Part shown: positions 1-10,753 of the stretch, in pieces
Numbering within the stretch: position 1 is the stretch's first letter
How the letters are laid out: each line of letters begins with the position of its first letter
Source of the DNA: Malania oleifera
Lineage: Eukaryota; Streptophyta; Magnoliopsida; Santalales; Ximeniaceae
DNA length: 64,000 nt
Assembly (NCBI RefSeq): GCF_029873635.1
Contig: NC_080423.1
Coordinates: forward strand, 91,371,191 to 91,435,190
Reading direction: 5' to 3'
Translations under genes and position numbers: made by a program
The notes under the pieces: generated by a model
Told to the model about the DNA's origin: nothing
The model's database searches: none
Seen by the model: only the letters and a program-made list of their open reading frames with translations

Positions 1-1
1 C

Positions 2-1226
2 TGTATTTTGGTCATTTGCAGCATCTATTCAGGGTTTTCGTCATGTGTCGACGGGACACACTTGTACGGTAAGTACAAGGGCAAACTCCTTATTGCAACG
101 TGCCCCGATGCAAATAGGCAAATATTTTCCCTTGCATTCGCTATTGTGCAAGAGGAAAGCCTCGACACATGGAATTGGTTTCTGTGTTCTTTGCGTTTGA
201 TTACCGACAGGGACGACATTTGCCTCATATCAGATCGACATCCAGGGATTATCGCTGCGGTGCAGCACAATCCTGATTGGCAACCACCACGTGCGCACCA
301 CCGATTTTGCCTTCGACATGTCGTAAGCAACTTCAATACGAAAGTGCGGAGTGTCAATATGAAGCGAATGGCTGAGCGAGCCGGAAGGGAGCATCAAGTG
401 AGAAAATTTGACACCTGGATGGAGAGGATATTCGACGAGGGTGGAGAGCCAGCCAAGTCGTTCTTCGATCAGATCCCTCCTCATACGTGGACTCAGTGCC
501 ACGACGGTGGAAAGAGGTATGGAAACATGACGACCAACCTGGTCGAATGTTTTAACGCCGTCCTAAAAGGCGCACGTAGCCTTCCCATTACGGCTCTGGT
601 GCAACTAACATTTTATCGGGTTGCACATTACTTTAATAGCCGACGGGAGTCTGCTCGTAATGCAATATCTGAAGGAAATTCGTTAACTCCACATATATTG
701 CTAGCGATGGAAAGAAGGAAGTTGAAGGCGACCGGACAACGAGTCACGATGTTCAACCGATCTAGGGGTACTTTTAGCATCACGACCGCGCATGTGGGGA
801 CCCCATAAAGGAAACAATGTCCAAACTTTGAGTATCCAGAGGCGCGAATGCTCCTGCGGGAAGTGGCAATCTTTACACTATCCCTGCTCGCACCTTCTTG
901 CAGCTTGTGCCGAGACACGACTAAATGTGAGCCAGTTTGTTGACCCATATTGGAGTATTGCCGAGCACTATGCAACATATGCTGCAGAATTTTATCCAAT
1001 CATGCATGAGGCATATTGGCCAACTTGCACGTTGCCAAACTTGCAGGCAAATCCTGCATACGCTAGACATAAAGGTCGGCCTAGGAGCTTACGTATACAT
1101 AACGAGATGGATGCTCAGGAAGGTCGGAAACATATCACATGTAGCATATGCCGTCAAGAAGGACATAACCGCACAAGATGTCCGAGAAGGACCCAACCTG
1201 GGGATGCAGCTGGACCTTCGCACTGA
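2..1226 (+). pseudogene. MULE (MuDR-like) transposase remnant, 5' truncated
   Basis: This is the C-terminal two thirds of a Mutator-like transposase, the enzyme that cuts and reinserts MULE DNA in the nucleus. The catalytic triad is readable: Asp in VDGTHLYGKYKG (near base 53), Asp in LISDRHPGI (near 233) and Glu in NLVECFNAVLKG (near 545). A SWIM zinc finger (CSCGKWQSLHYPCSH, about 850-893) and a C-terminal zinc knuckle (CSICRQEGHNRTRC, about 1141-1182) follow. Bases 2-46 encode the conserved VFWSFAASIQGFRH in another frame, so a small deletion with a frameshift removes the link to the first Asp. A second frameshift lies near 795-808, before the SWIM finger. The N-terminus is outside the window. 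The PMD gene 400 bp downstream on the same strand is probably part of the same element. Assignment to family is secure; activity is excluded by the frameshifts. Confidence 0.93.
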
Positions 1227-1625
1227 CCTATAACTTATAGGTCATTCGGGATTTGCGTACTCTTACTCCTCGCGTCACGACAAGTTTTCACCTGCTAATT
1301 CGTTATGAAAAGTTTGTTTCCAAATGTGAAATCCTCATACCACTTTAATTTCTCGGTGAACACGCGAATGCTCCATACTCAATTTGTCTCTGAGCAATTA
1401 AGTCACTATGACCATAAATCGAGAATAGTGTATGTTCAGATGAAAACTTGGTCATACATTTTAATTTGTACACACATAGGATAATCGTTGCGATTTTTGT
1501 TCGTTTCCACCATACAAAGCACCGGGGACAGATACTCAATTCTTATGCTTTCTATGTTCATGCTTTCAATCTTCTGGCTTGTTTACAGGATCGATCTAGG
1601 GCCGTCCAATACTACTGTACTGTCT

Positions 1626-3811
1626 ATGGGCGATCGGCACCGGTCCAGTCGTGCGTGGATCGATTCGCATGCTGACGTCTTATATTGCCGAGGGGGAAGT
1701 CAGAGCGTACAGGATAGGATAGGTGCAGACCCTCGCATTATTGATTGGATACGTGAGGTGGGTTTCTATGGGATATATCAGATTGGCCATATCCAGTTGG
1801 ATTGGCATCTTGTGACCGCGTTGCTCAAGCGATGGAAGCCAGAGACACACACTTTCCACTTGCCGCACGGGGAGGCGACTATCACATTACAGGATGTCGC
1901 AGTGTTGTTCGGGCTACCGATTGATGGGTTGCCTGTCACTGGTCGTACAGCTGGACCAGTACAGGATGGAGGCATCGGCCAGGGGGGAGGACTTCGCCGC
2001 ATGTGCGAGAGATTGTTAGGAGTGGTGCCCCCAGACAGTGAGCTTGTTGGTGCCCGCATTCGCATGCGGTTTCTAGAGGGGGAGATGTTTCGCCAGCTTC
2101 TGGCTGATGCTGATGATCAGACTATAGCGTGTCACGCACGTGCCCACATGCTGCGATTGATATGTGGGACGCTGTTCTGCGACCTATCGGGGAGTTACGC
2201 ACACTTGATGTTCCTACCACTGCTCGCGGAGCGAGCAGAGATATGCCATTATAGTTGGGGTGCTGCGACGTTAGCTTGGCTGTACCGGGAGATGTGCCGC
2301 GCTGCTAACGTGTCGCACTCACAGATTGGAGGAGCACTCCGCTTATTGCAGGTTTGGGCGTGGGAGAGATTCACGCCGTTAGCTCCTACGCGCCGCGGTG
2401 TCCGACATCTTATTCAGAGGGATGAGGACGGACGACCGATTGACCCAGCTCCACTCGCGTGGAGGTTAGTAACTCAACTAAAAATAATTTGCTTCAGTTG
2501 TCGTACGTAGTATTGGTTACACCTTGCTAACTTACGTTCTATTGTGTACAGGTGGAGGGATCAGTTGTTGGCGCCTAATGTTGCGTAACACACGCTGCCC
2601 TGGTACAGATTCGAGCTGGACATGCACCGAGAGCACGAGGTAGTCTCCGTTCTGTGTATTTACGGCTATTTCAACCTTTGCATATATTCCCGTCCCAGCT
2701 CTGACATTTACTATATGTCTACGCGCAGTTCATATGGGCACCCTACACGGATGACATTGTTGCCGACCTACCACCTGGTTATGCAGTTGGATCAGACCTC
2801 TGGGTTGCCCGAGTGCCACTCATATGTTTTCATATTGTCGAGTGGCATCTCCCAGACCGAGTGATGCGCCAGTTTGGCTTTCGACAGGGCATTCCCGGTC
2901 GCTTCTGTACCTCAGAGGTGGATGTACGTGGGGAGGACTTGCACGAGATTGATGGTCGCGGTCGGGGGAACACAGATTGGGCAGCGGAGCACGCCATGTA
3001 CGTGAGTATGTGGGTACATAGGCGCCACTACATTGTCGAGGGAGTCCAGGCAGATGGCCCGATGCGTCCGGAGGATCGATATTATGCGTGGTACAGGTCG
3101 ATCACACGTCGCTTCGTAGATAGGACTGCGGCGGTCTACATGAGCCTCGTACGCTTACTCAAACGTGTACCTAATTTGTTACCGTGTTGATTAATAGTTC
3201 AATGTTTTAAACACTATTTTCGTATGATGCAGGCTGACGTATTACACCAGGTGGAGTCGCTATCATCAGACCCTGTTGTGAGCGATTTAGCGAGAGTTGG
3301 TTTGGAGATTGTCTACGAGGACGGGCGACGGATCCCTACCCCGCGCCGGACGCCGGCTCCACGAGGTGGTCGAGCAGCTCCAGTACGAGGGGGTAGAGCA
3401 GCTACCTCCAGCCGTCCATCGAGTCCGACCTTCTCACCACCCATTGTACATGAGGAGTATGTGTTTGGGCCATCCGCTGCTGATATTGCGGGACCCTCCA
3501 GTAGACCGGCCGATTATCAATCTGACTCTGCCGCGACGCCGTCGATGTCGTACTTACTGGACGACCCTCTCGATGCGGAGGAGGTGGACGCACCTGGCTT
3601 GCCAGGTCGGAGTCGTCCAGAGACTACATACGACATAGCTCCTCGTCAGCTTCACCTAGAGAGGGATTCTCCAGTACGTGTGGGCGGACACGACAGACAT
3701 GTAGCCGCTCGACGTGACCGGACACCAGACGCGGAGGAGCAGCCAGGTGAGGGCAGACACAGACGGCAGCCACCCCGACACCGGAGACGACCTCCATGCG
3801 GTACCGAGTAG
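1626..3811 (+). pseudogene. Plant mobile domain (PMD, MAIN/MAIL1-like) gene, four exons, one nonsense codon
   Basis: The product is a plant-mobile-domain protein of the aminotransferase-like family found in Arabidopsis MAIN/MAIL1 and in many MULEs. Proposed exons are 1626-2464, 2552-2639, 2729-3148 and 3233-3811; each junction has GT/AG and keeps frame. Exon 1 starts at MGDRHRSS and carries the hallmark run RWKPETHTFHLPHGEATITL followed by LQDVAVLFGLPIDG. Exon 2 has WYRFELDMHREHE, exon 3 begins FIWAPYTDDI and includes WHLPDRVMRQFGFRQGIPG and EDRYYAWYRSITRR, and exon 4 is a Pro/Arg-rich tail ending RRPPCGTE. A TAA at 2586-2588 interrupts exon 2, so the copy is probably dead, or translation ends early. 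The family role (chromatin silencing and gene expression for host members) is known only for domesticated homologues; in MULEs it is unknown. An upstream ATG at 1488 is in frame but unlike the family start. Confidence 0.88.
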
Positions 3812-4064
3812 CCGATATATGTAGTTGTGAATTAGTTCATAATTTGATTTGTACATCAGATGTATGTTTACGGCTTCATTTGTACATAACGTATTTATTC
3901 ATTATTCATTTACTAATGACTTCATTTGTACAGCATCTATTTGTACATAATGTAATTGTTTGGAGTATCATTTGTACATAATGTAATTTACTTAATTCTG
4001 AATCTATAGAGCAGCAATAGGTAAAGTGACAAGCAGGTATAATTTAGTGTACTAATTTGATAGG
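3812..4064. other. 3' flank of the PMD gene
   Basis: AT-rich sequence with several short TTTGTACATAA-like repeats (3845-3985). No coding content seen. It links the PMD gene to the 149-bp tandem repeat. Confidence 0.5.
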
Positions 4065-4580
4065 TTTAATGTATACGATTCTCGTGAATGTAATGTTGTG
4101 AACATACTGGTATGAACTGTATTGGAAGAATGTTATATTTGCACAGGTGCGTGGATGGATATGCTCAATTTTTAAACAGGACTCTGCCGAAATTAGTATA
4201 CTATTTTGGTATGTTTAATGTATACGAGTCTCGTGAATGTAATGTTGTGAACATACTGGTATGAACTGTATTGGAAGAATGTTATATTTGCACAGGTGCG
4301 TGGATGGATATGCTCAATTTTTAAACAGGACTCTGCCGAAATTAGTATACTATTTTGGTATGTTTAATGTATACGAGTCTCGTGAATGTAATGTTGTGAA
4401 CATACTGGTATGAACTGTATTGGAATAATGTTATATTTGCACAGGTGCGTGGATGGATATGCTCAATTTTTAAACAGGACTCTGCCGAAATTAGTATACT
4501 ATTTTGGTATGTTTAATGTATACGAGTCTCGTGAATGTAATGTTGTGAACATACTGGTATGAACTGTATTGGAAGAATGT
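4065..4580. repeat. 149-bp tandem repeat, about 3.5 copies
   Basis: Four consecutive starts of the same block (TTTAATGTATACGA) lie at 4065, 4214, 4363 and 4512, giving an exact period of 149 bp. Copies differ at only a few bases, for example GATTC against GAGTC near the start and one GAAGAATG against GAATAATG. The near identity means recent amplification or homogenisation. The array ends where the Copia fragment begins. It could be a subterminal repeat of the MULE/PMD element; this is inference. Confidence 0.95.
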
Positions 4581-4699
4581 TTTAAAAAAATTAAGCTACT
4601 TGTTGAGTGTAACCTTTAGCTACTAATCGAGCTTTGTACCTTTCAATAGTTCCAAAAGCTCATTGCCTTAATTGGAAATACCCACTTACAACCAATAGT

Positions 4700-7645
4700 C
4701 TATTTATGTTGAGGAAGAGTTACAAGTTCCCAAGTTTTATTTAATTCCAAGCCATTTAATTCATTTTGCATTGCAGCTTGCCATTCAGGTATTTGAGTAG
4801 CTAATTTGTACGTTTTGGGTTCTTTAGAAGCTGAAATGGAGACTAGAAAAGCTTTATGAGAAGGAGATAATTGTTTTTCATAAAGATAATCAGAGATGGG
4901 ATATATAATACCTTTATTAGAAAAACAATTAGCGATATAAGATGAAGAAGTTGCAAGTGAAACCTTGGAAGCTGTACCACAGTAAAAATCATGCAAATAG
5001 CTTGGTCGTCGTGTAATTCTTGAAGATTTTCTGAGTTGTGGTGAAATAATATCTGGGATGGGAACATTGTTCAAAGATGTTAGGTGATTGTTGGTTGAAT
5101 GTGAAGAGGATGGAGGAGTTTTATTAGAAGAATAAAAAAAATCAGATGTAGAAGCTGATGGAGGGAATAACAAAGAATGTGATTCAGGATTAGGTGAAAA
5201 AACCTTCAAAAGAAAAATAGTTTCAGAAAAAACTACATTTCTTCAGATGAAAAATTTATTAGTATTAAGGTCCATTAATTTGTAACCTTTTATGTTAGAA
5301 GGATAACCCAAGAATAAACATTTGGTACATCTTTTATCAAATTTATGTCTATGGGTTGTAAGTGTTGATGCAAAACAAAGGCAACCAAATACGATTTATG
5401 TCTATGGGTTGTAAGTGTTGATCAAATTCGAGTTCGAATTCTGTTTATAATGTGAGCTGCAGTTAAGACACAGTCACTCCAGAAAGGTAAAGGCAGATTT
5501 GCTTGAAACAATAAGGCCCTGGCAGTGTTGAACAAATGTTGGTGTTTTCTTTTCACGACACCATTTTGTTGTGGAGTTTGTACACAACATCTTTGATGTA
5601 TAATGCCATGGTCATTATAGAATTGAGTTAAAAGAAATTCAGGATCATTATCTGATCTCACTATTTTAACAGGAACATTGAATTGGGTTACTACCATTGT
5701 GCAAAAATTTTTAACGATAGAAGAAAGTTCAGATTTCATCTTGAGTATGTATACCCAAGTACAACGAGTATGATCATCAACTATAGTAAGAAAACACTTG
5801 AAACCAGAATAGGAAACAACATTGAATGGTCCCCATATATCACAATGGATCAAATCAAATCTGTTCTTTGAACTAGACTAAGATACAGGAAATGAGAGTT
5901 TTCTTTGTTTTGCTAAATGACATACATCACAAACATGTGTGGTATTAAAAGATATAGATGACTCCAGCTGTTTAAGATAAGGTAACCTTGAGTTGGAAAC
6001 ATGACCAAGTCTGTAGTGTCAGGTATCTAATTGATTTTGGGTAATGGTTGAAGCCAAAGATGAAGAATGAAACTTCGCTTGATTGTGAGTAGCAGCCTTT
6101 GAAGGAACTTGAGATAAATGGTACAGTCCATGTTTCTCAATATGAGTTATAGAAGGCAATATAAGTTAATTGGTCCCAATCATCTTCTTTCTTAATTGGT
6201 ACTGTAGAAGGCAATATGAGTTAAAGAAAGAAACACAAATGTTAGATTGTTTTGTTAGTTTAGAAACAGACAACAGATTGAATGAAAAACTGGGAACATA
6301 CAACACATTATGTGAAGACAGTATATTTGAAATGCAAATACTGCCAATGTGAAGCTGGAAAAGAGTTTCCATTTGGCAAATTTATGGAAGTGTTGATTGG
6401 TGTAGGTGGAGAAGAATATAATGAAGGTGAACATATCATGTGATCTGTTGCACCTGTATCTAGAATCCATGAATGTACATTCTGCAGAGATGAAGAAACT
6501 AAATAACAAAAATTTGAACGGTTACAAGAAAATTGAGAAGTAACAATGTTAACAGCCGGAGAAAATGTTTGATGAGATATTGGAGATGAAGTAGAATTTG
6601 CAAGTGCTAGCAATTTATTGAATTCCTCATAAGTAAAAGAAAACTTTGGATCCTCATTACTCTGTTGAAGAGAAAGCTCAGGAGTTGTCATGGCAGCATG
6701 TGCAGTAGGTGGCTTCCTTTTTCCTTTTGGTCCAGTCTAATTAGGAGGAAAACCATGAAGATGAAAACATTTTTCTATTGTATGCCCATTGTATCAACAA
6801 ATGTGTACAGTATAGAGAAAATCTCTTCTATTTATCCTTTGAGAAGTTCAAAAAACCAGATGGATGAATCTTTTGTTTGGCAATCAAAGCATGAGTTTCA
6901 CTGCTGACAACATTATTTAGTTGTCTTTGACTTTCCTCTTGAAGTAGTAAAGAAAATACTTTCGCCATACTTGGTAATGGCGAAATCATAAGCATTTTAC
7001 TTCGAATTGGAGCATAGAATTCATTTAGACCAATCAAAAATTTCAACACATAATCAGATTGCTGTCTAACCAACAAAAAATCAAACAGGTTGCAGGCACA
7101 AGTTGCCATTTTACCACAGCTACATGTAGGGAATGGTCGGTAGTTAATATATTCATCCCATAATGATTTGAATGAATTAAAATATTCAGTAATTGATAAA
7201 CAACCCCGAGTAATACAACTAAGAGATTTTTCAAGATGAAAAACTCTGCGACCATCACTTCGTAAGTATCTTGTTTTCAGCTCATTCCAAAGATCAACAG
7301 CAGATGTAACATAGAGAAGACTATTTCTTATTTTCTTGGAAATGGAAAACATATTCATGAAAGAACTAGATTGTTTGCACGCAGCCATGTAGTATGGTGA
7401 GAACACTGATTTATAGAAGGAGCAAGAATCGAGCCATCAATGAATGCTACCTTATTTTTAACTGTTAGAGCAATGGTGATTGACTGACTCCATGCAATGT
7501 AATTATCACCACTAAAAATTTTAGAAACCAGTAATGCACCAGGATTATCACTTGGATGTAAGTAATATGGACTGGATGAATCATCAGAAAGATTGATCAT
7601 ACGATGACAATTTTGAGAACTGGTAGAATTATCAGCAGAAGTCAT
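4700..7645 (-). pseudogene. Copia gag-pol polyprotein, broken
   Basis: Translation starts at MTSADNSTSSQ (7645) with a UBN2-type gag; a frameshift near 7390 continues into ...WNELKTRYLRSDGRRVFHLE. A degenerate zinc knuckle region (about 6720-6830, NGHTIEKC) has stops. The aspartic protease motif WILDTGATDHM lies near 6460. The GAG-pre-integrase zinc region (about 5900-6100) is broken by stops. Integrase core at 5853-5422 shows HCDIWGP and RSDNDPEF with the two Asp residues, but the third catalytic position reads QNGVVKRKHQ where the family has VERKH, so the Glu is Lys. RT begins at EWQAAMQNELNGLELNKTWE (about 4795-4740) and is cut off. Several frameshifts and stops exclude function. Confidence 0.9.
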
Positions 7646-7914
7646 ATATGGAATTTATCGAAGAAATATAAAAAATTTGCAGATCAACGAATTTTTCTTT
7701 GTAAAGACCAAAGATAAAAGCAATTCACTTGAGGCTTTGCAATTTGATACTAGAATAATGCCGATACAGAATACTAATCTATCAGCTTCTCTTGATCAGC
7801 GTCCGAATTTTTCTGAATATTCGTACTGCTCAGAATTTTGAGGCGCAGTCTGGCTAAAAACAGAGCTTTCGTGGTTTCTTGAAAATTAAAAAAAATTGCG
7901 GAAGGGAAGCAAGT

Positions 7915-7926
7915 GCTCTGATACCA
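7915..7926 (-). other. Primer binding site of Copia element
   Basis: The minus strand reads TGGTATCAGAGC directly inside the LTR end, the usual complement of the initiator tRNA-Met 3' end in plant Copia elements. Confidence 0.9.
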
Positions 7927-8137
7927 TGTGAAGTTTTTACATAAGTTGAAAAATTTTTCTCTATAATCTGCTTCAAATACAGAGTATATGTTTGTATTTA
8001 TATAATACAAGAATCAAGAATAAAGAAAACTAACTAATCAGGCTAACTAATTAGCTAATCTTCTCTTCTTCTAATTTAACTTGCGTAGCTTTGGATTTCA
8101 GTTCCAACTGTTCAATTCTTGAAGCAATATTCCAACA
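7927..8137 (-). repeat. 5' LTR of the Copia element, 211 bp
   Basis: On the minus strand the LTR runs TGTTGGAA...ACTTCACA and abuts the primer site. A TATA-like run (TATTATATAAATAC, about 7992-8005) gives the promoter. Only this one LTR is present. Confidence 0.85.
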
Positions 8138-8546
8138 CTTATTTATCTTATTATTGATCTTATCATGAATGATGGAATCATTATATTCAATATAGTATGC
8201 ACGGGCCAATCTGCATATTTTTTTTGTTTTACGTCTCGTAACTCTTCCTCAGCCAGGCTTGGGCTGAATAGCGGAGCAAGTACAAGTATTAGTATAAAAA
8301 ATGCATCATTTGTCATCAATATTTACTCACGGCCTCTCGGGAGAATCGATGACTGCATCTTTATTTATCATTTTTGGGGCTGTCCACCCGAGACAATCCA
8401 TTCAACGAGCCAAAAACACTACAGCACAAGGAACCGAGTTTTTTTTTTTTTTTTTCATTTTTTAAAATATATATATTAAATAATATTTTTTTACAACACA
8501 TAATTAGATTTGTCTTTTACAAATAATAATCTGCACTGACACGTGG
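8138..8546. other. Unassigned sequence with poly(T) tract
   Basis: No coding or transposon signature was recognised. It holds a T-run at about 8431-8455 and AT-rich DNA. It separates the Copia LTR from the palindrome cluster. Confidence 0.4.
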
Positions 8547-8704
8547 TAATCTCGCTAGTCCAAGTAGTGATTTTTAACCAAATCTCGCTACTCCAAGTAG
8601 CGAGATTTGTTCTTCACGAAAAATAAACCCCAGTGACACGTGTAAATCTCGCTACTTGGAGTAGCGAGATTTGGTTAAAAATCGCTACTTGGACTAGCGA
8701 GATT
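8547..8704. repeat. 61-bp inverted repeat built of smaller palindromes
   Basis: Arms 8548-8608 and 8644-8704 are reverse complements with one difference (a G-T pair in RNA), separated by 35 bp. Each arm itself contains the palindrome AATCTCGCTACT-CCA-AGTAGCGAGATT or its complement, so the structure is nested. Transcription from either strand would give a long near-perfect hairpin. It might be a terminal or internal structure of the neighbouring MULE or a small non-autonomous element. Confidence 0.93.
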
Positions 8705-8714
8705 ACGTCAGAGT

Positions 8715-8740
8715 CATTCTGGGAAATACTTCCCAGAATG
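8715..8740. repeat. 11-bp stem hairpin
   Basis: CATTCTGGGAA and TTCCCAGAATG are perfect reverse complements around the loop ATAC. It lies 10 bp beyond the larger inverted repeat and may be the same structural unit. Confidence 0.85.
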
Positions 8741-10159
8741 AGGTATTATTTAATATATTTTTTAAAAAAAAAGTTAAAACGGGAAAAAACTCCTCGAGTT
8801 TTCCTACTAAAAGTTTTTTAATAGGTTAAATCCACTAACACCTCCCAAGTTTTTTCAAAAAGACATTTCATTTTTTAAGTTTTTGAAAACTACTAAAAAA
8901 TTCCCAAAATTTTAAATTTATTGATAAAATGAACCTTTAAAAAAAAAAAAAAAAAGAACCTTCCTGATTATTAGTCAACTATTAAGTACATGTGAGAAAA
9001 TAAATTTTACTCTTTATAAAATGATATTTTAAATGATATCAATTTTAGTAAATTAAATTAAGAAAATTGGCTAATGTAATGTTTTGAAAAATAAAAATGC
9101 AAATTGAAAACATAACTGATTGTTTAATTAAATGGTCTAACAATCACTTTGGGACGGCAAATTGACATCAGCATAATAAAACAATTATATTATTATTTCA
9201 AATATTTAAATTATAAATGAAAAAAATTAAAATACTAATAAATCGTAATAAACCTTGTAATTATACTGCTACAAATTTTTTGTTAGATGAAATTTTTTGT
9301 AAAAATATTTAATGGCTAAATGCGTTATAAAATAAAAATAGAACATAGATCAATATTTTAAAATTCAAGTAACCTACCAAATATGGTGTTAAAAAAATAT
9401 AAAATGAAATTTCAAAATTCATTCTAAGTTAAAATTATAAAGTCGAATTTTGTTTCTTTTGTGTATAAAATATGAATACTAAATGCATAAAAAAAAATTC
9501 AAATTTATATTAATTTGTTGACCTTTGATTGAGCCAATTTATCGTTTTTCCTAATATTATTCAAGTTGTTATGTTTTTGAACATATGATTCAACTAAACT
9601 CAAAAAATAAGTTACAATTTGACTAGTCATCTAAGCCAATTTTTAAACTATATTTTATTTTTTAAAGATATATTTAATAATTTAAGCAGACCCTTCATTT
9701 TGTCTGGGGCTTTATATAGTACTAAAACTGTAGATTTATTTTTGTTTAGTTATTGTTATTTTAATTTTGATGCCCTCTAAGGTCTTCTACTAGGCACGGT
9801 CTCTCATTTCCATCATTCTCGCCACCTAATTCAAGCATGTACATAATGGATTATTTTATAATAAGATTTCATTAGTACAATCGAGAAAATTAAAAAAAAA
9901 AAAAAACCATTAGAAAAAACTATAGCCCTACTCAATCCAGTAGACCAATGTTTCAAAGCTTATACCAGCACACACAAAAGAGAAGGATTGGTTAATGGTG
10001 GAATAATGTGTTAATGGATGAAATTAAGGAAAAAAAAAATCAATCAAACCAATCATTCTCAATTGGCTATAAAATTGACCAATCTATTAAGACCAATCAC
10101 TCCAAATTAATTAAAAATTGACTGATTAATTAAAATGATTTCTCCCAATTGGCTATTCG
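8741..10159. other. AT-rich intergenic sequence
   Basis: Long A and T runs, no open frames of note, no LTR ends or terminal inverted repeats recognised. Nothing can be assigned. Confidence 0.5.
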
Positions 10160-10753
10160 TCTTTTGCCTATAAATAGGAGCTTCTCAGAGAAAGGGGGGG
10201 AAAGAGGTTGGATTTCTTATGTCGAGAAAGTGAAACAGAGAATGAAAAAGAGAAATTGAGATAGGGGCAGGACTTTGCTAAGAAGAAAGGAAGGAGAAGT
10301 AAAAGCTTCTCAAGGAAAGAGAAGCTGCTAAGAATTGCTGAGAAATAAGGCAAAAAGGAGTAAAAGGAACAAATTAAAGAAGTGTAACAGTATGTGCCAA
10401 AGTGTGGCACACAGTTAGAAGCATGTGTGAAATTCATAAGCGAGTGAGTGTTTTTGGTAATAGTGATGAGTATTCTTGTAATGTGTGTAAACACCCCTTT
10501 TTTCCAGTCGTTATATAACAAAACTTTGAGATTTTTTAAAATGTGTTCTTTATTTTTAATTAAATTTTAGTTATTCTTTCGACTAGTTATAAGTATGACC
10601 TAAGGTTTTCACCAAATCAAAATTTATCATTTTAACTCTCTCAGCCTCACCGCCCTGAAATGAAACATTCACTAGGATTGTACAAATTGTTGTTTACATA
10701 CATCCACGTGCATTACAAGCACAATATCAAAAAATAAAATAATATAAAAAGAT
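10160..10753 (+). promoter_or_regulatory. TATA-containing promoter-like segment of unknown element
   Basis: TGCCTATAAATAGG (about 10165-10178) is a strong plant TATA context, followed by a purine-rich leader-like stretch and a short palindrome GTGCC-N7-GGCAC near 10395-10411. It resembles the start of an LTR or leader, but no matching partner, primer site or coding frame follows before the next LTR at 10754. The assignment is a guess. Confidence 0.3.

Larger units (their letters stand above)
4585..8137 (-). mobile_element. Copia retrotransposon, 5' half only
   Basis: Reading on the minus strand, the order is LTR (8137-7927), primer site, gag, protease, integrase and the beginning of reverse transcriptase. 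The sequence stops near 4585 in the first part of RT, so the rest of RT, RNase H and the 3' LTR are missing. The LTR outer end is TGTTGGAATATTG, typical of plant Copia. No target duplication can be tested because the inner end is lost. The truncation joins directly to the 149-bp tandem array. Confidence 0.92.

Noticed and set aside
1448..1675. Alternative frame before the PMD gene
   Set aside because: Overlaps the PMD start in another frame, no domain.
8633..8821. Small frame with repeated TWSSEI/TWTSEI
   Set aside because: Translation of the nested palindrome; repeat reflects DNA structure, not a protein.
10168..10521. 117-codon minus-strand frame
   Set aside because: Antisense of a purine-rich leader-like tract; Ser/Leu/Phe-rich with no domain.
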